From: Alphaproteobacteria bacterium
GTDB taxonomy: Bacteria; Pseudomonadota; Alphaproteobacteria; Micropepsales; Micropepsaceae
Assembly: GCA_013140995.1 (NCBI GenBank)
Contig: JABFRX010000107.1
Span: 1 to 45,484 of the forward strand
Reading direction: 5' to 3'
DNA length: 45,484 bases
This document shows, piece after piece, positions 24,859-33,465 of this stretch. The notes under the pieces were generated by a model. That model had not been told where the DNA came from and made no database searches. It worked only from the letters and a program-made list of their open reading frames with translations. The translations under genes were made by a program, and so were the position numbers. The first letter of the stretch is position 1. The number at the start of each line of letters is the position of its first letter.

Positions 24859-26397
24859 TCAATCGCGAGCGGGTGAGTAGGGGCCAAGGGCGTCGAACAA
24901 CGGCCCTAGATGGCGCTCGTAGTTTCGCCAACGCTTCACCGCGCCACTGGACAGTGGGCGCCGCACTTGGCTGATGCTTGCCGTCCGGACCGTCCGCTCG
25001 TTCTCGTAGAACCGCAGGCACCGATCGTTCCAAGCGAGACCGCAGGATTTGACGACGCCCCGAATTTGGACTTCCGGGTCGGCCAGAAGTTTCTCGTGTT
25101 CGATGTGGATGATGCGGCCGGGCAGAACGGCATCCCAATGCGCGATCATCTCGCGATAGCGTACGTACTGTCTGCCGATGGCCGCCAGATCGTAGCTTGC
25201 TTCATTGCGTTTGCTGAACAGCTGGCGAAACGACGACAGACATGTGTCTACCGGGTCGCGAACGCTATGCAAAATTACCGTGTCCGGCATCGCCAAGTGG
25301 GCTATTCCGGCGTTCACGTAGTTTCCCAACATCTTGTCGATAACGCGCCGCTTTCCGTCCCAGCCGAGTTCGCGCAACGCCCCCAAGTAGTCCCTCCCGA
25401 TGCGCCAGTAAAAAGGCGCCGGATCTGGGGCGGCATTGTGCTGCATTGCGCTCAATCCCGCCCGGAATGTGCGAGAGAGTGCCGATGTCTCGCCGAGACC
25501 TTGTACCTCGGGGTGGCTTGATAGAATCTGCTCCAACAGCGTCGAGCCCGAGCGCGGCATCCCGACAATGAAGATGGGGGCGCGGGTCTCGTGCCCGCCG
25601 CCCGCAAACTTAGCGAGATAGGCAGCGGAGAACATTTGCTTTGTTTCGCGAACGAAACTGTCATGCATTTGCTCCGCTTTCTCCACCGACGTAAATACCG
25701 GTGATCCCGCGGGGTAGGTCGGTCGCACCGCAGGACCCGTTTCGTAGAGATTTGGATTCTCGCGCCTCAGACGGTTGCCCTGCGAGAACGCTTCGAAAGC
25801 TTCATCGAATAGACCGCGCTGCTCCATGACAGCACCGAGCGCGAACAACGCGTGGACGCGATCGCTGAGTACGCCCGTGCTTGCTATGCGTTGAAGAGCG
25901 CCGACTTCTTCGCCGGATAGCGATTTGGCATCGATACCGACGAGCCCAAAGTAGCCTGCGACCATGCTTGGCCAACGCTCGACGATGGTTCGATACGCTG
26001 CCTCCGCGTCTTCGATCTTGCCAGCCACCTGCAAAGCGTTGGCAAGCTTTGTCCACGCCTCCGGCGAATCAGGCGACCGGGTGACATCCTCGCCGTAGAG
26101 CAGCGTTGTGGCATTCACGTCGCCGAGTTCTTCGAGGATGTTGGCAAGAGCAGTTCGTATTTCGTGCGACTCAGGGTGTGCGGCGACGACCTTTTCCAAT
26201 CGCGCTCTAGCGGTCATGAGGCGCCCGTCGCGTAGGTCGAGTTCCGCGAGTAGGGCCTGAGGTCCGGGCTCCTGAGGATTGTGGGCGGCCAGCGTTTCGT
26301 AAAGATGGCGCGCACGGCTGAAGTCGCCGGCGAGATGTGCCGTTTTTGCCTCTTCGAATTTTGCGGAGTACGCCGCCGGGGCGAGCGGGGCGGTCAT
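24859..26397 (-). CDS. TPR-sulfotransferase
   Basis: A 512-residue protein. The first ~250 residues are TPR units (AKFEEAKTAHLAGDFSRARHLYETLAAHNP onward). The C-terminal half is a PAPS-dependent sulfotransferase: the 5'-phosphosulfate loop is FIVGMPRSGSTLLEQIL (residues 276-292) and the 3'-phosphate site is HSVRDPVDTCLSSFRQLF (377-394, with Arg380 and Ser388/389). The end RTASISQVRRPLSSGAVKRWRNYERHLGPL is typical of TPR-linked bacterial sulfotransferases, which resemble tyrosylprotein sulfotransferases. Such genes are recurrent neighbours of TonB receptors in alphaproteobacteria. A sulfated protein or peptide product is the best guess. It is convergent with the receptor and divergent from the cyclase, with about 95 bp between starts. 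Confidence 0.92.
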   Translation of the reverse strand: MTAPLAPAAYSAKFEEAKTAHLAGDFSRARHLYETLAAHNPQEPGPQALLAELDLRDGRLMTARARLEKVVAAHPESHEIRTALANILEELGDVNATTLLYGEDVTRSPDSPEAWTKLANALQVAGKIEDAEAAYRTIVERWPSMVAGYFGLVGIDAKSLSGEEVGALQRIASTGVLSDRVHALFALGAVMEQRGLFDEAFEAFSQGNRLRRENPNLYETGPAVRPTYPAGSPVFTSVEKAEQMHDSFVRETKQMFSAAYLAKFAGGGHETRAPIFIVGMPRSGSTLLEQILSSHPEVQGLGETSALSRTFRAGLSAMQHNAAPDPAPFYWRIGRDYLGALRELGWDGKRRVIDKMLGNYVNAGIAHLAMPDTVILHSVRDPVDTCLSSFRQLFSKRNEASYDLAAIGRQYVRYREMIAHWDAVLPGRIIHIEHEKLLADPEVQIRGVVKSCGLAWNDRCLRFYENERTVRTASISQVRRPLSSGAVKRWRNYERHLGPLFDALGPYSPARD

Positions 26398-26491
26398 TGC
26401 AAATGCGTCATTCTAGTTGCGGGTCTTTTTGTACCGATGTCATTCGCAGGCTATAACAGCGGTCAAGTCAATACACCCGTCAGGACAACCC

Positions 26492-27721
26492 TTGGTTCAC
26501 GCCGTCAAACGTAAGCTTACGACGATTTTCTGCGCCGATGTGGTGGGGTACAGCCGCCTTATGGGGGTGGACGAGCATGGGACGCTTAAACGGCTGAAAG
26601 AGTGCCGGGAGCTGATCCAGGCGTTCATCGAGCGCCATCGCGGGCGGGTGGTCAGCTGGTCCGGCGACGCGGTGCTTGCCGATTTTTCCAGCGTGGTCGA
26701 ATCCGTGCAATGCGCGGTCGAGATTCAGCGCGAGCTGAAGGCGCAGAACGACACCGTGCCTGAGCGCGAGCGGATGGACTTTCGCATCGGCATCAATCTG
26801 GGCGACGTGATGATCGACGATCACGACATCTTCGGCGAGGGGGTCAACATTGCCTCGCGCTTGCAGTCGCTGGCGACGCCCGGCGGGATTTTGATCTCGG
26901 GCTCCGTGCACGACCAGGTGAAGAACAAGCTGGCGCTGGGCTTCAACTTTATGGGCCACCAACAGGTCAAGAACATCAGCGAGCAGGTGCCGGTGTTCGT
27001 CGTCGCACACGATGTGGCGTCGTCGATTCCGATCGGCGCGGTTTCGATCGGCGGCGCGCCCGCGATAGCGCTCAAGGCGCCGGGGTTGATGCCGCTTCGG
27101 ATGGTGGCCGGCACGATCGATGGGCTTCTCGCGTGCGTGCTGGCTTTTGCGTTGGCGGTGGCTCTGCAAGGCGCTATGGGGCCGGTGTTCACACTCGACG
27201 CACCGTTCACTTGGATTGCCAGCGAGCGCACGCTGTCGAGCGATTTGCCGTCGCTTGAGATTGCGGATGGTGGCGAGACGTCTCGCACGACCGTCAGGTC
27301 GGTTGTCGAGCGGAACTATACGGGCTTCTTGACGCAAACCTACCGGCGCACTGCGGCCGAGGTGAAGAAGAACGGCTCCACGGAGGTACAGATCCGCGAG
27401 GCGCTACTCGATAAGCGTGGCGGGCGGGAGATTTCGCGGCCCTCGCTTTGGATGGCGGCGGTTGCGATCTATTTCCTGGTGCTGGTTTTGAGCGAGGGTC
27501 TTCTGATGCGCGGGGCGTCGCCCGGGAAGCTGTTGATGGGGCTTCGCGTGTCGAACGTGAACGGCGGCAAGCCCGGCTTGATTCAGGCTACGGTGCGGAA
27601 TTTGAGCAAGGTCGTGTCGATCGCGCCGGCGCTGCTTGGCGTCTTGATGGCGTTCTTTTCGAAGAAGCGGCAGATGCTGCACGACGTGCTGACCGGCTGC
27701 TACGTGCACGACGCCAAGTGA
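26492..27721 (+). CDS. Class III nucleotidyl cyclase fused to RDD membrane domain
   Basis: About 409 residues. The cyclase domain comes first: RKLTTIFCADVVGYSRLM with the first metal Asp, SWSGDAVLADFSSVVESVQCAVEIQ with the second, FRIGINLGDVMIDDHDIFGEGVNIASRLQSLA with the Asn/Arg pair, and ISGSVHDQVKNKL. The adenine-selecting Lys of classical class III cyclases is a Ser here, as in a large bacterial subgroup, so the product nucleotide is uncertain. Then follows an RDD-type domain with membrane segments (MVAGTIDGLLACVLAFALAVAL and WMAAVAIYFLVLVLSEGLLM) ending MLHDVLTGCYVHDAK. There is no in-frame Met near the domain; TTG 26492 is chosen, TTG 26417 is possible. Its TGA overlaps the GTG of the next gene. 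Confidence 0.8.
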   Translation: MVHAVKRKLTTIFCADVVGYSRLMGVDEHGTLKRLKECRELIQAFIERHRGRVVSWSGDAVLADFSSVVESVQCAVEIQRELKAQNDTVPERERMDFRIGINLGDVMIDDHDIFGEGVNIASRLQSLATPGGILISGSVHDQVKNKLALGFNFMGHQQVKNISEQVPVFVVAHDVASSIPIGAVSIGGAPAIALKAPGLMPLRMVAGTIDGLLACVLAFALAVALQGAMGPVFTLDAPFTWIASERTLSSDLPSLEIADGGETSRTTVRSVVERNYTGFLTQTYRRTAAEVKKNGSTEVQIREALLDKRGGREISRPSLWMAAVAIYFLVLVLSEGLLMRGASPGKLLMGLRVSNVNGGKPGLIQATVRNLSKVVSIAPALLGVLMAFFSKKRQMLHDVLTGCYVHDAK

Positions 27722-30087
27722 GCGCGCAGGCGATCGCACAGGCGGTGCAGTTGCTTCAAGGCGGCGCCTTCGAGCAGGCACGCGGCATTCTGAGTGACGT
27801 CGTTGCGCGCGACCCGGACAATGCCGACGCGCTCAATCTGCTCGGCATTGCGCTCGCTCAGGCGCAGAATTTTCCGGCCGCGGTCGATGCGATGCAGCGC
27901 GCGATCGCAGCCGCGCCGCAACACTCAGGCGCGCACATGAACTTTGGCGGCGTGTTGAAGCGGATTGGCCGGCTTGGCGAGGCGGCGGTGGCTTTCGACA
28001 ACGCGGCGGCGCTGCGGCCCGACGCGCCTGTGCCGGCGCTCCGGCAGCTCGCGTCCGTGTTGATCGACTTGGGACGCGGGGAAGAGGCGGCCGCGTGCTG
28101 CACGCGCATTCTGGCGCTGGTACCGCAGGATGCGATCGCGCTGAACGACCGGGGCTTGGCGCAGCTCGATCTCGGGCGCGCGGAGGCCGCGATGGCGGAC
28201 TTCGATGCCGCGGTTGGCGTGAACCCGCGTTTCGCGGCCGCGCTCGGCAACAGGGGCCTCGCGCTGATGCAGCTTGGGCGCACCGACGACGCTCTGGCAG
28301 CGTGCGATACGGCGTTGGCGCTTGAGCCGCAGAACCCGGGACTGCACCGGACGAAGGCGCATGTGCTGCTCGCGGCGGATCGCCCCGCCGATGCGTTCGC
28401 TGCGATCGACAGCGCAATCGCTTTGGGTCTGCAAGATGCCACGACCTGGACGTTGCGCGGCGAGGCGTTGAAGCGCGCGGGCAGAAACATGGAGGCGCTC
28501 GCCAATTTTCATCAAGCGTTGCAGGCCGATCCCGCGCATTGGGATGCTTTGATTGCGGCGGGCATGGTGTGCCTGGAGAGCGACAAGTTCACCGAGGCCG
28601 CGGACGCGTTCAGCCGGGCGGCGAACGCGCGGCCCAACGAGGCGCTTGCCTATTACGGTCGGGCGCGGGCCGCGCGCGGGCTCAACAATTTGCAAGCGGC
28701 GCTTTACGACGCGGATCGTGCGGTGGACATCGCGCCGGACGATACGGATGTCCTTGCGCTTCGGATGCAGGTGAAGCGCGAGTTGGGGCGGCGTGCGGAG
28801 GCGCTGGCCGATTGCGAGCGGGCGCTGGCGCTCAAGCCCAGCTCGCTGCTGTATGCGAACAAAGGTGTGTTGCTGGAAGAGTTGCAGCGGCCGGAGGAAG
28901 CGCTCGGCTACTACGAGCGTGCGTTCGAGCTCGACGCGCGCAACTGGATCGCGTTGCAGAACCTGGGCGGCGCTCTAGTGCAGTTGGGGCGCGGGGAAGA
29001 GGCACTGGCGGCGTGCGAAGCGAAGCTCGCCGCATCGCCCGGCAACAGCGAGCTGCTGATCGTGAAGGGCATGATCCTGCTGGTGCTAGGGCGGTTCGAC
29101 GAGGCGGTTGCGGCGCTCGATGGCGCGATCGCCGGGCAACTTGAGGATTCGTGTGCGCATTTTTACAAGGGGCTGACGCTGCTTACGCAAGGCAAGCTGG
29201 CGGAGGGGTTTGCCGAGTACGAATGGCGGCGGCGCGGGCCCGCGCCGTTGCTGAAGCTCATGAAGTTCGATCAGCCGGAGCCGCTGAGCGCAGATGACGT
29301 CTGCGGAAAGCGGCTGACGCTCTATCGCGAGCAGGGACTTGGTGACATGATCCAATACGCGCGGTTTGCGCGCGCGTTCGCGGATCGCGGGGCGAAGGTG
29401 ACGCTGGTCACCTACCCTGCGCTCGCGCGGCTGCTGCCCAGTCTTGGGCCAGACATCGACATCGCGACGGACGATATGCGGCCTGAGGCCGACTTTGCCT
29501 TTCCGCTGATGTCGGCGCCGTATCTGCTGCAGACGACGCTTGAAACCATTCCCGCGCAGGTGCCGTATCTTGCGGCGCCGGGCGAACTGGCCGCTGCGTG
29601 GCGTGAGCGGCTGGGGGCTAAGACCGGCTTGCGGGTGGGTCTCACATGGTCGGGCAGCCAGAGCCATGTCAGCGATTGGGCGCGCTCGATGCCGTTCGAG
29701 CAACTGCGCAGCGTGCTCGGCGTTTCGGGTGCGACTTATCGCTCGGTGCAGAAGGATGTGCGGCCGGACGACGACGCAGCGCTCGCGGCCAGCGGTGTCT
29801 GCGATTGGCGGGGGCAACTCACGGACCTAGCGGAGACGGCGGCGTTGATCTCCGAGCTCGATCTCGTCATCACGGTCGACACGTCGGTTGCGCATTTGGC
29901 GGGTGCGCTGGGTAAGCCGGTTTGGATCCTGCTTGCGACCCGCGTGGACTGGCGCTGGCTGGCGGAGGGGCCGGCGAGCCCGTGGTATCCGAGCGCGAGG
30001 CTGTTCCGTCAGAACACGCCGGGAACTTGGGGAACGGTGTTGTCCGAAGTTCGTGCGGCCTTGGAGGAGCTGGCGTCAGGCCAGTAG
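27718..30087 (+). CDS. TPR protein with glycosyltransferase family 9-like C-terminal domain
   Basis: A 789-residue protein starting at GTG 27718, which overlaps the cyclase stop as GTGA. Roughly 440 residues of TPR units (such as ALNLLGIALAQAQNFPAAVD and AHMNFGGVLKRIGRLGEAAV) are followed by a GT-B-like domain: LTLYREQGLGDMIQYARFA, GLRVGLTWSGSQSHVSDWARSM and ELDLVITVDTSVAHLAGALG, with a final WRWLAEGPASPWYPSARLFRQ. The TPR-plus-GT layout recalls O-GlcNAc transferase, but the catalytic part looks like heptosyltransferase (GT9) relatives. Donor and acceptor are unknown. Coupled translation links it to the cyclase. It ends in a 12-bp convergent overlap with the methyltransferase/pyruvyltransferase gene. 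Confidence 0.85.
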   Translation: MSAQAIAQAVQLLQGGAFEQARGILSDVVARDPDNADALNLLGIALAQAQNFPAAVDAMQRAIAAAPQHSGAHMNFGGVLKRIGRLGEAAVAFDNAAALRPDAPVPALRQLASVLIDLGRGEEAAACCTRILALVPQDAIALNDRGLAQLDLGRAEAAMADFDAAVGVNPRFAAALGNRGLALMQLGRTDDALAACDTALALEPQNPGLHRTKAHVLLAADRPADAFAAIDSAIALGLQDATTWTLRGEALKRAGRNMEALANFHQALQADPAHWDALIAAGMVCLESDKFTEAADAFSRAANARPNEALAYYGRARAARGLNNLQAALYDADRAVDIAPDDTDVLALRMQVKRELGRRAEALADCERALALKPSSLLYANKGVLLEELQRPEEALGYYERAFELDARNWIALQNLGGALVQLGRGEEALAACEAKLAASPGNSELLIVKGMILLVLGRFDEAVAALDGAIAGQLEDSCAHFYKGLTLLTQGKLAEGFAEYEWRRRGPAPLLKLMKFDQPEPLSADDVCGKRLTLYREQGLGDMIQYARFARAFADRGAKVTLVTYPALARLLPSLGPDIDIATDDMRPEADFAFPLMSAPYLLQTTLETIPAQVPYLAAPGELAAAWRERLGAKTGLRVGLTWSGSQSHVSDWARSMPFEQLRSVLGVSGATYRSVQKDVRPDDDAALAASGVCDWRGQLTDLAETAALISELDLVITVDTSVAHLAGALGKPVWILLATRVDWRWLAEGPASPWYPSARLFRQNTPGTWGTVLSEVRAALEELASGQ

Positions 30088-31422
30088 CTTGGCGATGTCC
30101 GTGCGCATCGCGTCGGTGTTGGCGCGGACCTTTGCCTTGTAGGCTGTGACGGCGTCGCGATCGACCTTCCAGAAGATGTTCTCCGGATAGGTGTGGCCGA
30201 AGATATCGACGAGCATCGAGCGGAACTTTCCCGACACCGTTTTGCCGTCCATCTCGCGCTGTTCGACGTAGCCCACCTGATCGGCTGCGGTCAACGCGCA
30301 GAGCAGCGGGTGAAGGCGCTCGGAGAACGTGCGTTTGTAGCGCTGAATCTGCTGGATCGTGCGATCTATCGGGATGTCGTTCAGCACTTGGCTGCCGATG
30401 CGCAGCGGTTGGTCGATGCTGGGCACTGTCATCGGGAACGCGTTGATCAGCCAATCGCCGAGGTGCGAGACGTTCGTTCGTTCGCGGCCGAATAGCAGCA
30501 CGTCCTCTTCGTAGCGCGCATACCAGTGCGAGAGTCGACCGATCAGCTCGCCAAGTTTCTGCGCGGGCAGCTGCGCGCGGTACTGCGTGCCGAAGATGCC
30601 GATCGCCGCTTTGGCGTTCTGGGTCGCGGCCAGCAACTGGTCGTCGAGGAGTTCACCGAACAGGCTGTTGCCGATGCCGATAACGAGGAGGTCGAGGTTT
30701 GCGGGCACGGGTGAGAACGGGCGGAGCGTGCCCCATGTTACCTCGGCGTGCGGTGGCAGCACCTCGTTCAGCAAGTGATAGCCCAGGCGGTCGCCGAAGT
30801 TGCCCACGTTATTGTAGGAGATCACGTGTACGCGTTTGCGCGCCGTGATCGCCGCGGGTTCGCGGCGGTCGAAGCGGATCAGGTGTTGCAGCGGATCGAT
30901 TTGCCTGGTTAGCGTCGCTTGGTAGCCTTGGCTGCAAGCGATTTCGACGAATTGTTGCAGCGTGAAGTCGTTGACCCAACCCAGCGTCCGGCGGCGGTCG
31001 ACATCGGGCGTCAACGCGGCGTCGCAATAGCTGCACAGGATCGGCTTGCCGGTCGCAGCGAAGGCTTCGAACAACTTCGCGGGATCGTAGATGTATTCCC
31101 ACACACCCAGCATCACCACGAGGTCGGCCTGAGCGACCGCGCTCAGCGGCAGCGCGCTTTGCACGTTCAAATCCGAGACGATCGTGCGGGCGTCGCGGGC
31201 GACGATGTCGCAGGGTTGGTACGCGGTGCCGAACGGCAGATGCCGCTCCAACGCCATCGCGCCGCAACCGATGTCGAGCACACGCGTGCCCGCGGGAACG
31301 AACGCCGCCGCTGTTGCCGCGCGCGCTTCCCAGGCGGGCTCCAGTTGCTTCGGATCGGACCAGCGGGCGAGGTCGGTTTGACCTGCCTCGATCGTTTGCT
31401 TGCGGCGTTGTGCTTCGTCCAT
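30076..31422 (-). CDS. Methyltransferase fused to polysaccharide pyruvyltransferase-like domain
   Basis: A 448-residue two-domain protein. The N-terminal part is an SAM-dependent methyltransferase: TRVLDIGCGAMALERHLP (about 46-63) is motif I, and ADLVVMLGVWEYIYDPAKLF (about 99-118) the post-motif region. The C-terminal part, from about residue 198, reads VHVISYNNVGNFGDRLGYHLLNEVLP and LDLLVIGIGNSLFGELLD, the pattern of PS_pyruv_trans enzymes, which place ketal pyruvate on sugars. ATG 31422 (MDEAQRRK) is chosen; a start 12 codons upstream is possible. Sitting next to a TPR-glycosyltransferase, it probably finishes a glycan. Its 3' end overlaps that of the convergent gene by 12 bases. Confidence 0.78.
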   Translation of the reverse strand: MDEAQRRKQTIEAGQTDLARWSDPKQLEPAWEARAATAAAFVPAGTRVLDIGCGAMALERHLPFGTAYQPCDIVARDARTIVSDLNVQSALPLSAVAQADLVVMLGVWEYIYDPAKLFEAFAATGKPILCSYCDAALTPDVDRRRTLGWVNDFTLQQFVEIACSQGYQATLTRQIDPLQHLIRFDRREPAAITARKRVHVISYNNVGNFGDRLGYHLLNEVLPPHAEVTWGTLRPFSPVPANLDLLVIGIGNSLFGELLDDQLLAATQNAKAAIGIFGTQYRAQLPAQKLGELIGRLSHWYARYEEDVLLFGRERTNVSHLGDWLINAFPMTVPSIDQPLRIGSQVLNDIPIDRTIQQIQRYKRTFSERLHPLLCALTAADQVGYVEQREMDGKTVSGKFRSMLVDIFGHTYPENIFWKVDRDAVTAYKAKVRANTDAMRTDIAKLLA

Positions 31423-31463
31423 GGGCAGGCTTTTAACGACCGGCAGCGCTTCGCGCAAAAGAT

Positions 31464-31494
31464 AAGGGCGCGAGACGTTAAGCCTCGCGCCCTT
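31464..31494 (-). terminator. Intrinsic terminator after sppA
   Basis: An 11-bp stem (AAGGGCGCGAG and CTCGCGCCCTT) with a nine-base loop lies 19 bp past the sppA stop. On the minus strand it is followed by ATCTTTTG, a short T-run. It separates sppA from the methyltransferase gene transcribed in the same direction further on. Confidence 0.75.
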
Positions 31495-31512
31495 TAACTT
31501 TGTTCGCGTGTC

Positions 31513-33288
31513 CTAGCGGGTTTTTTGGGTCGGCATCCGCAGTTGCGGGCCTTGGACTTTGTTCTCGTCCGCGACGGCGCCGAAGAACTGGGCGACCGAC
31601 TCGTTCTCGAGAACCTTGCCCAGGACGGCGACGGTGCGCACGACCTCGGCCGAGGTGCCGAAGGCTTCGGCGATCTCATCGAACGGCGACTTCGCTTCCG
31701 GCATGCTCTTCAAGTTGATTTCGGCATCTGCCGGAATGCCGGCCAGAGCCTTCGTCGCTTCAAGCGCTGCGCGGAAGCCGCCGAATTCGTCGACCAGGCC
31801 GCGCTGCTTCGCATCGGCGCCGGTCCAGACCCGGCCCTTGGCGATTTCACGCACTTTGGCGACGTCCATCTTGCGGCCCTCTGCGACCTTCGCGGTGAAG
31901 TCCACGTAGATTTGGTCGATGCCTTTGTTGAAGATCGCCCATTGCTCCGGCGTGAAGGGCTGCGTCGCCGATTCCATCAGCGCGTTGTTGCCGACGGCGA
32001 GCGATTTCAGATCGACGCCGATCAGCGACCACGAACCCGCGGTCACGATTTTGCCCGAGAGCACGCCGATCGAACCGGTGATCGTCGCTTCATGCGCGAA
32101 GATCTTGTCGGCCGAGAGCGACACGTAATAGCCGCCCGACGCCGCGACATCGCCCATGCTGACCACGACCTTCTTGCCCGCTTTCTGGGCTTTGCGGATG
32201 GCCTGCAGGATTTGGTCGGACGCGAGCGCGGAGCCGCCCGGTGAGTTCACGCGGAACAGAATCGCCTTGACCTCGTCGTCTTCGGTTGCGTCGCGGAAGG
32301 CTTTCGCCACCGTATCGCCGCCGATCGAGGATTCGCCGCCGAAGCCGCCGCCTTCCGACTTGCCATCGTTGATGCCGCCTTCGCCTTGGATGAAGGCGAT
32401 CGTGGGACGGCCGAAGCCTTTCCACGGGCTGCCTGCGATTTTGAAGTACTCGGTCAGCGTCTTCAGTTCGGCTTTGCCGCCAGCCTTGGCGACGGCAGCA
32501 TCTTCGGCTTCGTCGTCATAGCCCTGCTTGTCGATCAGTTTCTTGTCGATCGCTTCTTGCGTGAGGTAGGGCGCCGTGTTGATGAGCGCCACGACTTCGT
32601 CACGCGTCTTCTTGCGGTCGCCAGCAATACCCGCTGTCGCCGTTTCGAAGATCGATTCGATCAAGCGGTAGCTCGCCTCGCGGTGAGCCGCCGTGAAGTC
32701 CTTTTCCATAAACATGTTCGCGGCGTTCTTATACTCATAGCGCTGCGCGAACTCGGGCTTGGCTTGAATCTTGTCGAGCATGCTGCGCAGGAACGCCGAA
32801 GTCGTCGCTACACCAGTCGTATTCATCCCACTTACCGGCTGGAGCCAAATCTCGTCGGCTGCCGACGCCAGGAAGTAATCGCCCATGCCGGCGGAGTAGA
32901 ACGCCTGCGCATGCGCGATGACGAACTTGCCCTTCGCTTTGAACGACTTCAGCGCGGCGCGCATTTCCTGCGCCTGGGCGCCGGAGATGCCGCCGCCGCC
33001 GACGCGCATGTAGAGGCCTTTCACGCGGTCGTCGGTTTCGGCCTTTGCGAGTGCCGTCACCGCGTCGATCACGGAGGCCACGCGGCCTTGGTCGGCGAAC
33101 GGATTGTTCGGACGCGCGTCGGGCAAGCCTTCGCGCATGTCCAGCGTCAGCACCATGTCGCCCGGCAGCTTCGGCTGGGTGAAAATGCCGATCACGCTGA
33201 AGACGGCAACAAGGAGAACTAAGAAAATGATCACGGACGCGATGCGGTTAAAAATGCCGCCAAGACGCGCCAAGAACCAAGACCACAT
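31513..33288 (-). CDS. sppA: Signal peptide peptidase SppA, 67-kDa type
   Basis: A 591-residue membrane serine protease that degrades cleaved signal peptides. One N-terminal membrane anchor (IASVIIFLVLLVAVFSVIGI, about 17-36) is followed by two tandem SppA/ClpP-like domains, the long form as in E. coli. The nucleophile Ser is in GDVAASGGYYVSLSADKI of the second domain, and the catalytic Lys is probably in YEYKNAANMFMEK of the first. VKAILFRVNSPGGSALASDQI and ITGSIGVLSGKI are standard. It is followed by a clear terminator. Upstream is a 177-bp gap to the end of a metallopeptidase gene on the same strand. Confidence 0.94.
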   Translation of the reverse strand: MWSWFLARLGGIFNRIASVIIFLVLLVAVFSVIGIFTQPKLPGDMVLTLDMREGLPDARPNNPFADQGRVASVIDAVTALAKAETDDRVKGLYMRVGGGGISGAQAQEMRAALKSFKAKGKFVIAHAQAFYSAGMGDYFLASAADEIWLQPVSGMNTTGVATTSAFLRSMLDKIQAKPEFAQRYEYKNAANMFMEKDFTAAHREASYRLIESIFETATAGIAGDRKKTRDEVVALINTAPYLTQEAIDKKLIDKQGYDDEAEDAAVAKAGGKAELKTLTEYFKIAGSPWKGFGRPTIAFIQGEGGINDGKSEGGGFGGESSIGGDTVAKAFRDATEDDEVKAILFRVNSPGGSALASDQILQAIRKAQKAGKKVVVSMGDVAASGGYYVSLSADKIFAHEATITGSIGVLSGKIVTAGSWSLIGVDLKSLAVGNNALMESATQPFTPEQWAIFNKGIDQIYVDFTAKVAEGRKMDVAKVREIAKGRVWTGADAKQRGLVDEFGGFRAALEATKALAGIPADAEINLKSMPEAKSPFDEIAEAFGTSAEVVRTVAVLGKVLENESVAQFFGAVADENKVQGPQLRMPTQKTR

Positions 33289-33465
33289 GAGATATGCCCC
33301 CTCAGGACTAGATGGGTTTCAAGGCAACATAAATGGTGCCAGAGGCGACCAACATACAAGGCCGTCTCTTAGGAGCACATCAAGTTTTCTTGCGCGTTCC
33401 TGCGCAAAACCAGCGCAGTTCCCCTCACAATTGTGCGATCAGGTCCGGCCGCACGCGAGGCGACT

